Below the pieces are notes generated by a model. The model did not search any database. It was not told the origin of the DNA and was given only the letters and a program-made list of their open reading frames with translations. Made by a program: the position numbers and the translations under genes. A DNA stretch of 39,981 nt from a virus. Position 1 is the stretch's first letter. Each line of letters starts with the position of its first letter. The stretch is from IMG/VR virus record IMGVR_UViG_3300042373_002152, positions 1-39,981 of that record; one strand, written 5' to 3'. Shown piece by piece: positions 25,581-32,876 of the stretch.

Positions 25581-27725
25581 TTATGACAATGAACCTGATC
25601 TCCATGCACCAGACATCCAAACATAGAATCTATGATTTCCTGTTACGGTTGCAAATACCATTTCACCATCTGTACCTGTCCAAGATGGAGCAACTGATTG
25701 AGTATTTGGTAATACAATTGAACCTGACATTCTTACTTTAAATGCATCTTTGCGAGCGCCAGTACTAGTACCATTGCCCACAATCATTAAAGAAGTTGAA
25801 TCTCCTTGAGTGTTGTATTGGCCTTGTACATGTTGGTATGAACCAGATGCTATAGTACCTAAACCTTCAGCATGAGATGATGTTCCTCTAGCTATGGTAG
25901 AAAATCCTTCAGCATGTGAAAAATCACCATATGTTGTTGTTGAATATCCTTCTGCATGAGAATACTCACCAATAGTATAAGTAGAATTTCCTTCTGTATG
26001 AGAAAAAACTCCTTCAGAAGTTGTATTAAATCCTTCTGCATGAGAAAGATTACCAAATGCTGTATTTGCATTGCCTTCTGCATGTGAATAATCACCAGTA
26101 GCTGTATTATTTAATCCTTCTGCATGTGAATAATTACCACCGGCTGTAGTATTTTGTCCTTCTGCATGTGAATAACTACCACTAGATATAGTATTTGCAC
26201 CTTCTGCATGTGAATAATCACCTGAGGCTGTTGTATAATAGCCCTCAGAATGGGAACCAATTCCTATTGATGTAGTATTACCGCCTTCAGCGTGTGAACC
26301 TTCTCCTTTAGATATAGTACCACTACCTTCAGCATGGCCATAATATGCAACTGTACTACTACCTTCAGCATGGCCTAATAAAGCTAAAGTATATTCACCT
26401 TCGGCATGTGAAAATTGGCCTACTGATTTAGTTTGATTAGGGTAGGTTATTCCGCTAGCTATTGCAAATGGATCTACAATAGCAAGATAATTTTGTGATG
26501 ATAAATTTAAATTAGGAACTCCAACATATTCAACCTGAGTTAAATTGGCTTGGAAGAAAGAACGAGATACAACTAATGGGGTAGTTCCTAATAAAACATT
26601 AGTACCTGGAGGTAGGGAAGAAGTTATATTACCTATAGAAGAAGGTAATTGAGTTACTCCATTAAATGTTCCATTAACATCCCATGCTGAGAGACCAGCT
26701 GATGATTGGTATCCTTCAGCATGAGTTCCTATAGCTTTTGCGTGTACTTCAAAACCTCCAGCATGTGAATATTCACCACTTGCTGAAACATTAAATCCAT
26801 TAGCTAATGAAGTGTTTAAAGCTATGTTAGCAGCAACTCCTGTTTTTAAAGATCCAACATGATTAATTGAACCAGTAACAGTAACACTACCTGAAACTGA
26901 TTGATTTCCAAAAAATGCATTTGAACCTGTTGTTGCAAATGATCCAGTAGCGATTGTACTTCCACCACCTGATCCAAATCCAGAAGCAGCAGCTGATGCT
27001 GAAATGAATGTTGGGTTAATATAAGATGCCGTTGTGGCAAATGAAGCACTTACAACACTACCTAATAGTACAGATGCGGTTGCGGCATATGAAGCACTTA
27101 CAACACTACCTAATAAGGTTTGTGCAACTGTAGCGTATGAAGCTGTTGTAATTGTACCTGTAATTCCTCCAGTAACAACTAATGAACCTGTAACTTCAAC
27201 TTGATTACCTGCAGCAAAAATTAGATTAGATCTAGCAGAAATATTACCATTACCTACAATAAATGCTCCTGTTACAGGACTTGCAATATTGTAGATTCCT
27301 TGAGCGTGTTGGAATGAAGCAGATGTTATAGTCCCAAAACCTTCAGCATGAGAATAATCTCCTTGTGCTATTGCACCAATTCCTTCAGCATGTGAAAATA
27401 ATGCTATTGCAGTAGTATTAAGCCCTTGGGCCATTGAACTTTGTAAAGCTACATTACCTACGGCACCTGTTTTCATAGGTCCAATATTTACAAATGTTTC
27501 TGAACCTGAAACTACTAATGAACCAGTAATTTGGACTCCAGTACTAGTTGTTATGAGTACTGATCCACTAATGTTACCAATGATGCTTCCGCTTACAATT
27601 AAATCTTCAGTTACTGTTAGGGAACCAGTTACTGCGTGTGAACCAGTAAAATATTCAAAGTTACCATCCAATTCTGCATTGGTAAGTGGAGAACCTTTTA
27701 CTGATCTTAATGTTAAATTTGCCAT
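25581..27725 (-). CDS. Trimeric fibre with YadA-head-like SHAEG repeats, 714 residues
   Basis: The N-terminus MANLTLRSVKGSPLTNAELD followed by GNFEYF is a module shared by many marine phage fibre proteins, probably for virion attachment. Residues 30-75 are TGS strands; residues 105-150 hold a first short head array. Residues 190-240 carry ASYAATA repeats. A second block starts at about 290 and is interrupted at 341-435 by a non-repeat insert (DVNGTFNGVTQLPSSIGNIT...), before the main array at 436-635 with units YSHAEGxxTxxxGx. Two shortened units (GHAEG) occur at 450-465. The final 85 residues match the 481-residue fibre. It ends at its own terminator and starts 12 bases after an ATATTTAT element, so it is probably a single-gene transcript. 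Confidence 0.85.
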   Translation of the reverse strand: MANLTLRSVKGSPLTNAELDGNFEYFTGSHAVTGSLTVTEDLIVSGSIIGNISGSVLITTSTGVQITGSLVVSGSETFVNIGPMKTGAVGNVALQSSMAQGLNTTAIALFSHAEGIGAIAQGDYSHAEGFGTITSASFQHAQGIYNIASPVTGAFIVGNGNISARSNLIFAAGNQVEVTGSLVVTGGITGTITTASYATVAQTLLGSVVSASYAATASVLLGSVVSASFATTASYINPTFISASAAASGFGSGGGSTIATGSFATTGSNAFFGNQSVSGSVTVTGSINHVGSLKTGVAANIALNTSLANGFNVSASGEYSHAGGFEVHAKAIGTHAEGYQSSAGLSAWDVNGTFNGVTQLPSSIGNITSSLPPGTNVLLGTTPLVVSRSFFQANLTQVEYVGVPNLNLSSQNYLAIVDPFAIASGITYPNQTKSVGQFSHAEGEYTLALLGHAEGSSTVAYYGHAEGSGTISKGEGSHAEGGNTTSIGIGSHSEGYYTTASGDYSHAEGANTISSGSYSHAEGQNTTAGGNYSHAEGLNNTATGDYSHAEGNANTAFGNLSHAEGFNTTSEGVFSHTEGNSTYTIGEYSHAEGYSTTTYGDFSHAEGFSTIARGTSSHAEGLGTIASGSYQHVQGQYNTQGDSTSLMIVGNGTSTGARKDAFKVRMSGSIVLPNTQSVAPSWTGTDGEMVFATVTGNHRFYVWMSGAWRSGSLS
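25821..26420 (-). repeat. About 42-base tandem repeat (SHAEG array)
   Basis: Roughly 14 head units, most 42 bases long, two shortened near the 5' end of the array. It encodes residues 436-635 of the 714-residue fibre. Confidence 0.8.
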
Positions 27726-27737
27726 TTTCTTTTATTT

Positions 27738-27745
27738 ATAAATAT
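27738..27745 (-). promoter_or_regulatory. ATATTTATAAATA late-promoter-like element
   Basis: Gene-sense ATATTTATAAATAAAAG contains the full T4 late core TATAAATA, which ends 7 bases from the ATG at 27725. Confidence 0.5.
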
Positions 27746-28233
27746 TAAGTTGATGCTACAAAATACTCTAATTGCGTACTTCCTGAAATTGCTTTAGCTT
27801 TTACTGAGTTGATGTAAGTTAGAGAGCTATAGTAGGTTTGGTCTACATATCCGTCTACTACATAATCGTCATATGAAGGAGTGTTGATATCAGCATCTCC
27901 TAACATTAAAGTTTTTCCAGGGTCTAAACTAAAAATAGCACTTTCAGTACCATCATTAGCAATCAAATATATTAAAGTATTGTATTGTGTAGATAAATTG
28001 GTAATTCTAACATATTGTGTATCAGATTTTACGAAAGCTCCACCGGTTTGTTCTTCTTCACTATCACAAAAACGTAAAATTTCAATACCAGAACCACTAA
28101 AAGTAGTAGCAATGGTGTCTACACGTCGAACTATTTGATTAACGTTCGATATAGTTTTAAATACGTTTGTTTTTTCTGTAGTGGTATTCGGGAGAGTAAT
28201 TTCTTCCGTAATGGTTACATATAGATTAGCCAT
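27745..28233 (-). CDS. Unknown 162-residue structural-region protein
   Basis: I do not recognise this protein. The N-terminal half is beta-rich (MANLYVTITEEITLPNTTTE, KTISNVNQIVRRVDTIATTF). The centre reads DTQYVRITNLSTQYNTLIYL, then TESAIFSLDPGKTLMLGDAD, and the end SSLTYINSVKAKAISGSTQL. It has no signal peptide, transmembrane segment or repeats. The beta pattern with an R-I-T-N-L strand and a P-G-K-T-L-x-L-G turn would fit a small virion jelly-roll or decoration protein; this is inference. It has its own upstream element and is separated by 23 bases from phoH, so it may be independently transcribed. Confidence 0.65.
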   Translation of the reverse strand: MANLYVTITEEITLPNTTTEKTNVFKTISNVNQIVRRVDTIATTFSGSGIEILRFCDSEEEQTGGAFVKSDTQYVRITNLSTQYNTLIYLIANDGTESAIFSLDPGKTLMLGDADINTPSYDDYVVDGYVDQTYYSSLTYINSVKAKAISGSTQLEYFVAST

Positions 28234-28246
28234 TTATCTTTTATTT

Positions 28247-28254
28247 ATAAATAT
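28247..28254 (-). promoter_or_regulatory. ATATTTATAAATA late-promoter-like element
   Basis: Gene-sense CATATTTATAAATAAAAG includes TATAAATA, ending 8 bases from the ATG at 28233. The 16 bases around it are nearly identical to the element at 27738. Confidence 0.5.
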
Positions 28255-28256
28255 GG

Positions 28257-28955
28257 CTATCCTCTGAAAGATTTGTATACTTCTAAAATGTCGTCTACTA
28301 TTGGATGTCTATGATTTTTTTCTAGGGTAACTACCTCAAATCCAGGCACTTCTTTCATATGCTTACATACAACATCAAATCCAGATGTTTTTTTATCTCT
28401 TAAGTCAACTTGGGCAGCATCACCACAAAATATCATTTTAGACCCATGGCAAATACGAGTTAATAAAAGCTCAGTTTGGTTATCTGTTAAGTTTTGAGCT
28501 TCATCTACTACAACTAAACAATCTGTAAAGTTTCTACCTCGCATAAACGATACAGGTACAATTTCGATTTCACCATCTGCTATACATTTTTCAATTTTTT
28601 CTTTACTGTATAAACGATGCATGTTTTCATACACTGGAGCTGTAAATGGAGCAAGTTTTTCATTAACGTCTCCTGGTAGGAATCCAATATCTTGTCCTGC
28701 TACTACAGTTGGTCGAGTAATAATAATTTTCTCAATTTCACGACTAAAAAGTAAATCAAGAGCAATATTAGCTGCTAGTAAGGATTTACCTGAACCTGCT
28801 TTACCACGTAATATGGTTACTGTATTTGCTAGGATTTTAGATTTAGCGGACTTTTGCTCTTCATTCAATTGAATGTTGAATTTGATAGGACCTTTTGGTT
28901 TGCGTTTTGCTTTAAATACTTCCTGCGCTTCAGGAGTTCTATTAAAATCTGTCAT
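28257..28955 (-). CDS. phoH: PhoH-family ATPase
   Basis: A 232-residue P-loop ATPase of the PhoH family. Walker A is GKAGSGKS at residues 51-58, with LLAANIALDLL after it. ITRPTVVAGQDIGFLPGDVN (79-98) is the family signature. Walker B is LVVVDEAQNL at 147-156. IFCGDAAQVDLRD and NHRHPIVDDILEVY complete the conserved set. The start at 28955 (MTDFNRTPEAQE) is chosen over 29021, because the longer reading would translate the MCP terminator hairpin. PhoH is common in T4-like marine phages, but its function is unsettled; an RNA-related ATPase is often proposed. Here it lies alone between the capsid terminator and the neck genes. Confidence 0.92.
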   Translation of the reverse strand: MTDFNRTPEAQEVFKAKRKPKGPIKFNIQLNEEQKSAKSKILANTVTILRGKAGSGKSLLAANIALDLLFSREIEKIIITRPTVVAGQDIGFLPGDVNEKLAPFTAPVYENMHRLYSKEKIEKCIADGEIEIVPVSFMRGRNFTDCLVVVDEAQNLTDNQTELLLTRICHGSKMIFCGDAAQVDLRDKKTSGFDVVCKHMKEVPGFEVVTLEKNHRHPIVDDILEVYKSFRG

Positions 28956-28971
28956 ATAACTATATTTGCTA

Positions 28972-28979
28972 ATAAATAT
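28972..28979 (-). promoter_or_regulatory. ATATTTAT late-promoter-like element
   Basis: It lies between the MCP terminator T-tract and phoH, 16 bases from the ATG at 28955 that I chose. Confidence 0.45.
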
Positions 28980-28981
28980 TG

Positions 28982-29015
28982 AGAGAAAATAGAAAAGCCT
29001 GGCTTTCGCCAGGCT
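28982..29015 (-). terminator. Rho-independent terminator of the capsid gene
   Basis: In the gene sense, AGCCTGG, loop CGAAAG, CCAGGCT, then TTTTCTATTTTCTC. Seven pairs (28996-29002 with 29009-29015). It lies 25 bases after the MCP stop. Confidence 0.9.
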
Positions 29016-29040
29016 CTTCATATTTTTTGATCATTTACTC

Positions 29041-30726
29041 TTATAGAGTGTTCAAATCGTTAACGAAGATACGACCAAAGAATTCTGGACGGATCATTTT
29101 CTTAGCATAACGAGTCAAGAGACCTTTACGTGGAGTAAATGTATCTGGATCGTACACAAGAGGTGTCATGATTAATGGAACATAAGGAGCAAATACCGCA
29201 CCAGTTTCAAGGAATTGTGATCCTCTATAACCCATCAAGATCAAGTTTTCTGTCATGTAAGGGTTTTTGTAAACTGTGTAACGGTTGTTCATTTGACCAG
29301 CTTTTTGGATACCAAATGCGTAGCTAGCTTTAGTTACATCACCATCAGAACTAGAAGCAAATCCTGGGATAGACTCAAGGATAGTTGCTACAGTTGGAGA
29401 ACATACGAGGAAGTTTGCACCACCACGTAATGTCTTTTGGTGAATTTTGTTACTAACTTTCTGCATTTTAGTACCTAAAGTTTGGAACCATTGACCTTGA
29501 GTGTTGTAGAAACCAAGATTATCATATCCTGTTTTTGCAGCATTCAAAGAACGGTTGTTTGTAGCTGACCACCACTCATCCCATGCAGATGCGTCTTGGA
29601 TCAACATATCGATTACTTCGAGGTCAATTTCCAATGCAATATATTCGCTCATGATTGAAGTCAATTCAGCTTCAGCATCCAAAGATTGGTATGCGTTCAA
29701 ATCTTGAGCAAATTCTGGTGTCCATTGTGCTTTCAACTTACGAGTTTTAGCAACAATAGCCTCAGATTTCATTTGGATATTGATCTGTGGAATTGCTAAT
29801 TGGTCTGCAGATGTAGACTCAGCATTTGGATAACCAGCACCGCTGTTATCTTCGAAGTCACCACGATAGTTGTCAGCTGGCTGAACATTGTAGAATACTG
29901 AAGATGAAGTAGCAGTAACAGGCAAGTTAGCACTTGCTACAGATCCTGAGTAGATAAATGTAATAGTTGTACCAGCAGCATTAGCAAATGTGTATTGTGG
30001 TAATGTACGAGCAGCAGTTCCAGCAGTGTAAGTTGAACCTGAAGCTAATACGAATGCACGAACACCTTTAAGATCTGGACGAGTTAAAGAGTTAGTGTTG
30101 ATAGTTACAGCTGTATATTGACCAGCAGCAACAGATGCAGACAATTCAGCATTGTATTCAACTTGAGCCCAAGAAGCAGTTGCTACTGTAGTACCAACTG
30201 ATTGTGAGAATTGGTTGATTGAATATGCAAAACGACCAGCACCATACAAACCTTGAGAAGCATCGCTTGCTTTACCAGGGTTTGTGTTACCGTACATTGA
30301 AGAGCTAGCAGCATAAGTATCGCCACCAGGACCAAAGTTTCCGATAGGAGCATTTTTGTCTTGACCATATTGGAAATCAAGGAAGAATACAAGACCAGAA
30401 GGCAAATTCATTGGTTGTACAGAAACGAATTCTTTAGATGATAAAGAACCGAATACTTTACGTACCAATGGAAGTGCTACACCTGCCCATTGCTCACCTT
30501 GACCAACTTGGAAAGTACCACCACCTACGTTAGTAGAAGATTGCTCAACAACAAGTTGTTTAGCTTGGTTTTCGAGGATTAAAGCCATGTTGTTTTTTTC
30601 AACTTCGCTATTCAATCCTTCTAAGAGACCCGTTTTAGCCCATTTTGAGGCCATACGAGCTGCATCACCCTGCATGTTTTTCCATCCAGATGCTGCGCTT
30701 TCTAAAAGAGAATTAATGTTTGACAT
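29041..30726 (-). CDS. 23: Major capsid protein (gp23-type)
   Basis: This 561-residue protein matches T4 gp23-type capsid proteins. ALILENQAKQLVVE (48-61) corresponds to the helix before the T4 maturation cleavage. SVQPMNLPSGLVFFLDFQYG (102-121) is the family hallmark (T4 has GVQPMNSPTGQVFALR). Later segments include VAKTRKLKAQWTPEFAQDLN, an AEAELTSIMSEYIALEIDLE helix, GANFLVCSPTVATIL, NRYTVYKNPYM and a RKGLLTRYAKKMIRPEFFGR C-terminal segment. It is somewhat longer than T4 gp23 (521). The gp21-type protease presumably removes about 61 N-terminal residues. It is 24 bases from the scaffold stop and ends at a strong terminator, as expected for the most abundant virion protein. Confidence 0.95.
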   Translation of the reverse strand: MSNINSLLESAASGWKNMQGDAARMASKWAKTGLLEGLNSEVEKNNMALILENQAKQLVVEQSSTNVGGGTFQVGQGEQWAGVALPLVRKVFGSLSSKEFVSVQPMNLPSGLVFFLDFQYGQDKNAPIGNFGPGGDTYAASSSMYGNTNPGKASDASQGLYGAGRFAYSINQFSQSVGTTVATASWAQVEYNAELSASVAAGQYTAVTINTNSLTRPDLKGVRAFVLASGSTYTAGTAARTLPQYTFANAAGTTITFIYSGSVASANLPVTATSSSVFYNVQPADNYRGDFEDNSGAGYPNAESTSADQLAIPQINIQMKSEAIVAKTRKLKAQWTPEFAQDLNAYQSLDAEAELTSIMSEYIALEIDLEVIDMLIQDASAWDEWWSATNNRSLNAAKTGYDNLGFYNTQGQWFQTLGTKMQKVSNKIHQKTLRGGANFLVCSPTVATILESIPGFASSSDGDVTKASYAFGIQKAGQMNNRYTVYKNPYMTENLILMGYRGSQFLETGAVFAPYVPLIMTPLVYDPDTFTPRKGLLTRYAKKMIRPEFFGRIFVNDLNTL

Positions 30727-30750
30727 TTTTTTGTTTAATTTAAAATTTAA

Positions 30751-32055
30751 TTACTTAATAATTCCAGCCAATTTTTGCATACGTAAGAATGCATCGTTTG
30801 ACTCTACGATTGGTTGTTTAGCTACTGGTGTAACTGTTGCTTTAGAAGCGCTACCTAAGTGTTCTTTAATGGTTTCTTTTTTAACTTTGATACCCTCGTT
30901 TAAAGTTTCAAATACCATTTTTACTTCACCTACTGTAGTTGCTTTGTCAAACGAACTTAACACTTTCACTTTTTGGTTTTCGTTCAAATTTTTAGATTTG
31001 AAGATTTTGTTTGTGTAAAGAAGTTTAGCATTCAACAAGTTGATCTCGTTCAATTCAGATTTAAGAGCTTCGATAGTTTTCATAGCTTCAGCTAATTCTG
31101 ATCCCATAGACTCAGCTGTCTGACCTAGTGTAGCGGCTGCAGAATCAGGACCTACTGATGCTTTCGTAGTTTGTTTTAAACCAAGAGCATTACGGAAATT
31201 AGCTAATACATCTACTCCTCTCAAACTAGATCCGGTTCTTTTAGCCCATGATCCTAATTCGTTAGTTATAGATTGAGATTGAATAATTTCTCCAACTTTT
31301 GATTTGAATTCATCAGATTTTGGATCTAATTTTACAAGTTCAGAGGCACCTTCAATATTTCTTCCTTCTTTAGAGAAAAAATCTAAAAGTTGACCCATGA
31401 TTTTTTGTTCTTTGTTTCCTAATCCGAAAAGTTCATCAATTGGTTCTTCCATTTCTTCCATTTCTTCGATTTCTTTTAACAATTCTGCTAGGTCGACTTC
31501 TTCCTCATCTTCCATGCCTACTTCTTCTTCGCCTTCTTCGGCTTCGCCTTCTTCTCCGGCTTCGAGTTCACCTGACGCGATCATATCTTTAATAACATCT
31601 TCAATCATGTCTTTAAGATCTTCATCTGTCATGTCTTCGAGGTCGATTGGTTCACCTTCTTCTTCACCTTCTTCAGATTCTTCATCAGACATTTCCATGT
31701 CTTCAGCTTCTTCTTCTTCAGCTTCGTTTAAAGATTCTTCCATTTCTTCCTCTTCTTCATTTAGCTCAGCTAAAAGCTCTTCTAAATCAATTTCTTCCAT
31801 TGTTTCATCCTCGGCTTCATCTAATGCTTTTTCACCCATTGATGAAAATCCTTCATCTGAGTCTGCAGTCATTTTTCCGAATCCTTCTTCTTCAAGTTCT
31901 TCTTTTTCCATTTCTTGAAGTTTTGCGGCGAACATAGATTGTAATTGAGGTGTGAAGGCTTCTTCTAGAGCGGCTTTTGCATTTGCGATAGCAGTTTCTT
32001 TAACAGCTTTAGCATCTGCGATTGCTTCTTTAAGCAAATCTCTGTTTGTTGCCAT
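30751..32055 (-). CDS. 22: Prohead core scaffold protein (gp22-type)
   Basis: This 434-residue protein has an Ala/Lys helix at the N-terminus (MATNRDLLKEAIADAKAVKE), then an extremely acidic low-complexity segment at about 45-215 made of Glu, Asp and Met. The C-terminal half is helical. Residues 333-385 (SELNEINLLNAKLLYTNKIF, NENQKVKVLSSFDKATTVGE, KMVFETL) carry the pattern I know from gp22-type core proteins of marine T4-like phages. The end is DAFLRMQKLAGIIK. Role: internal scaffold of the prohead, degraded by the gp21 protease. The gene directly precedes the MCP gene and follows a terminator plus a long structured leader, so it probably opens the capsid transcript. TAGGAAAA lies just before the ATG. 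Confidence 0.8.
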   Translation of the reverse strand: MATNRDLLKEAIADAKAVKETAIANAKAALEEAFTPQLQSMFAAKLQEMEKEELEEEGFGKMTADSDEGFSSMGEKALDEAEDETMEEIDLEELLAELNEEEEEMEESLNEAEEEEAEDMEMSDEESEEGEEEGEPIDLEDMTDEDLKDMIEDVIKDMIASGELEAGEEGEAEEGEEEVGMEDEEEVDLAELLKEIEEMEEMEEPIDELFGLGNKEQKIMGQLLDFFSKEGRNIEGASELVKLDPKSDEFKSKVGEIIQSQSITNELGSWAKRTGSSLRGVDVLANFRNALGLKQTTKASVGPDSAAATLGQTAESMGSELAEAMKTIEALKSELNEINLLNAKLLYTNKIFKSKNLNENQKVKVLSSFDKATTVGEVKMVFETLNEGIKVKKETIKEHLGSASKATVTPVAKQPIVESNDAFLRMQKLAGIIK

Positions 32056-32082
32056 TTTTCCTAAATTAAGTTGTTGGGAAAG

Positions 32083-32102
32083 TACGTTTATTGAGAAACG
32101 TA
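32083..32102 (-). other. Leader hairpin before the scaffold gene
   Basis: TACGTTT (32083-32089) pairs perfectly with AAACGTA (32096-32102) around a 6-base loop. It would lie in the 5' leader of the scaffold-capsid transcript, about 27 bases before the ATG, and might stabilise that mRNA. Confidence 0.5.
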
Positions 32103-32107
32103 ATAGA

Positions 32108-32117
32108 TTTTTTTATA
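32108..32117 (-). promoter_or_regulatory. Candidate late promoter of the scaffold-capsid genes
   Basis: Gene-sense CGATATAAAAAAATC contains TATAAAAA, one base from the T4 late core TATAAATA. It lies about 52 bases before the scaffold ATG and after the protease terminator. The standard octamer is absent from this gap, so this is the best candidate. Confidence 0.3.
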
Positions 32118-32120
32118 TCG

Positions 32121-32150
32121 ATGCCACATAAGATATGAGGGGGGTGGCAT
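32121..32150 (-). other. Inverted repeat in the scaffold upstream region
   Basis: ATGCCAC (32121-32127) pairs with GTGGCAT (32144-32150) around a 16-base loop containing a run of six G on the plus strand. No T-tract follows, so it may be a protein-binding site or pausing structure. Confidence 0.4.
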
Positions 32151-32193
32151 ATTCGTATTATATGTATATTGTTATATTGCCAAAGTCGCAAAG

Positions 32194-32220
32194 GAAAAAA
32201 AAGCCCTCAAAAAGAGGGCT
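32194..32220 (-). terminator. Rho-independent terminator of the protease gene
   Basis: In the gene sense, AGCCCTC, loop TTTTT, GAGGGCT, then a T-tract (TTTTTTT). Seven perfect pairs (32202-32208 with 32214-32220), 22 bases after the protease stop. Confidence 0.92.
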
Positions 32221-32242
32221 AATTTTCACCGGTTTGCATATT

Positions 32243-32875
32243 TTAAAATATAGGGCATGTGCCTTTAGCACATAATATTTCGGTAATAAGTGAATTTGTA
32301 CGTGCGTATTGATCTAGATATGTTGTTCTTGATTCGTTTAATGCACCGTTTTTCATCCATGAATCTGGGTTAGATGGGTTAGAAACTAAATCCCAAGTAA
32401 GTAATTCAAAGTCATCTTGTACTTCCATTACTTCACCCATTTGTTTTAATGAACCCATTCCACGGGAAGAAATACCAATGATTAAGCCATTTTTAACTAA
32501 TGCACCAGCAATACGGCCTGATGAGGTACCTAAATCACCCATATCAGAGAAGATTTCTACTTTACCCCAAATTTCATCACCTCTCCACCATACTTCACGA
32601 ATGGCATGTGATGCGTTTTTAAGGTTGATTACTTGCGAATCAGGATGGTCTAACTCACCTACAGTTTCGGTAGATTTCATTTGAATTTTGCGTGTAAAAT
32701 TGTCGATTTCACGTTCCCACAATTCACGTTTGTAATAGCGACCATTACCATTTTTTACTTCTACAGTAGCCAATATCCCTTCAACAAAAACGTTACCGCT
32801 TTTGCTCATACCCTCAACCAATTTCATTGGTTTTGGATCAAAGTGTCTGGTTTCTATTAATAGTTGCTTGTTCAT
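32243..32875 (-). CDS. 21: Prohead maturation protease (gp21-type)
   Basis: This 210-residue serine protease belongs to the T4 gp21 family (herpesvirus-assemblin fold). Residues 42-51 (NGNGRYYKRE) are the substrate-side signature. GELDHPDS (73-80) provides the catalytic His77, and GISSRGMGS (134-142) the Ser136/Ser137 nucleophile region. LLTWDLVSNPSNPDSWM (158-174) is the conserved C-terminal core segment. In the family the enzyme is packed inside the prohead and cleaves scaffold and capsid protein. It starts one base after the upstream stop, and the transcript ends at the terminator, separating it from the scaffold gene. Confidence 0.93.
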   Translation of the reverse strand: MNKQLLIETRHFDPKPMKLVEGMSKSGNVFVEGILATVEVKNGNGRYYKRELWEREIDNFTRKIQMKSTETVGELDHPDSQVINLKNASHAIREVWWRGDEIWGKVEIFSDMGDLGTSSGRIAGALVKNGLIIGISSRGMGSLKQMGEVMEVQDDFELLTWDLVSNPSNPDSWMKNGALNESRTTYLDQYARTNSLITEILCAKGTCPIF

Positions 32876-32876
32876 C

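Noticed and set aside
28956-29021. A longer start for phoH (ATG at 29021)
   Set aside because: The added 22 codons would translate the stem and T-tract of the capsid terminator and are unlike PhoH N-termini. MTDFNRTPEAQE at 28955 has the usual upstream element.
31397-31937. Long Ser-rich and Leu-rich open frames on the plus strand opposite the acidic scaffold
   Set aside because: They are the complement of Glu/Asp codon runs (gaa/gag/gat), have no start context, and lie fully opposite a gene with clear gp22-type features.
32083-32114. A plus-strand terminator formed by the TACGTTT hairpin and the following T run
   Set aside because: There is no plus-strand gene to terminate, and the T run begins 5 bases after a weak AT-rich stem. 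A leader hairpin for the scaffold gene is more plausible.
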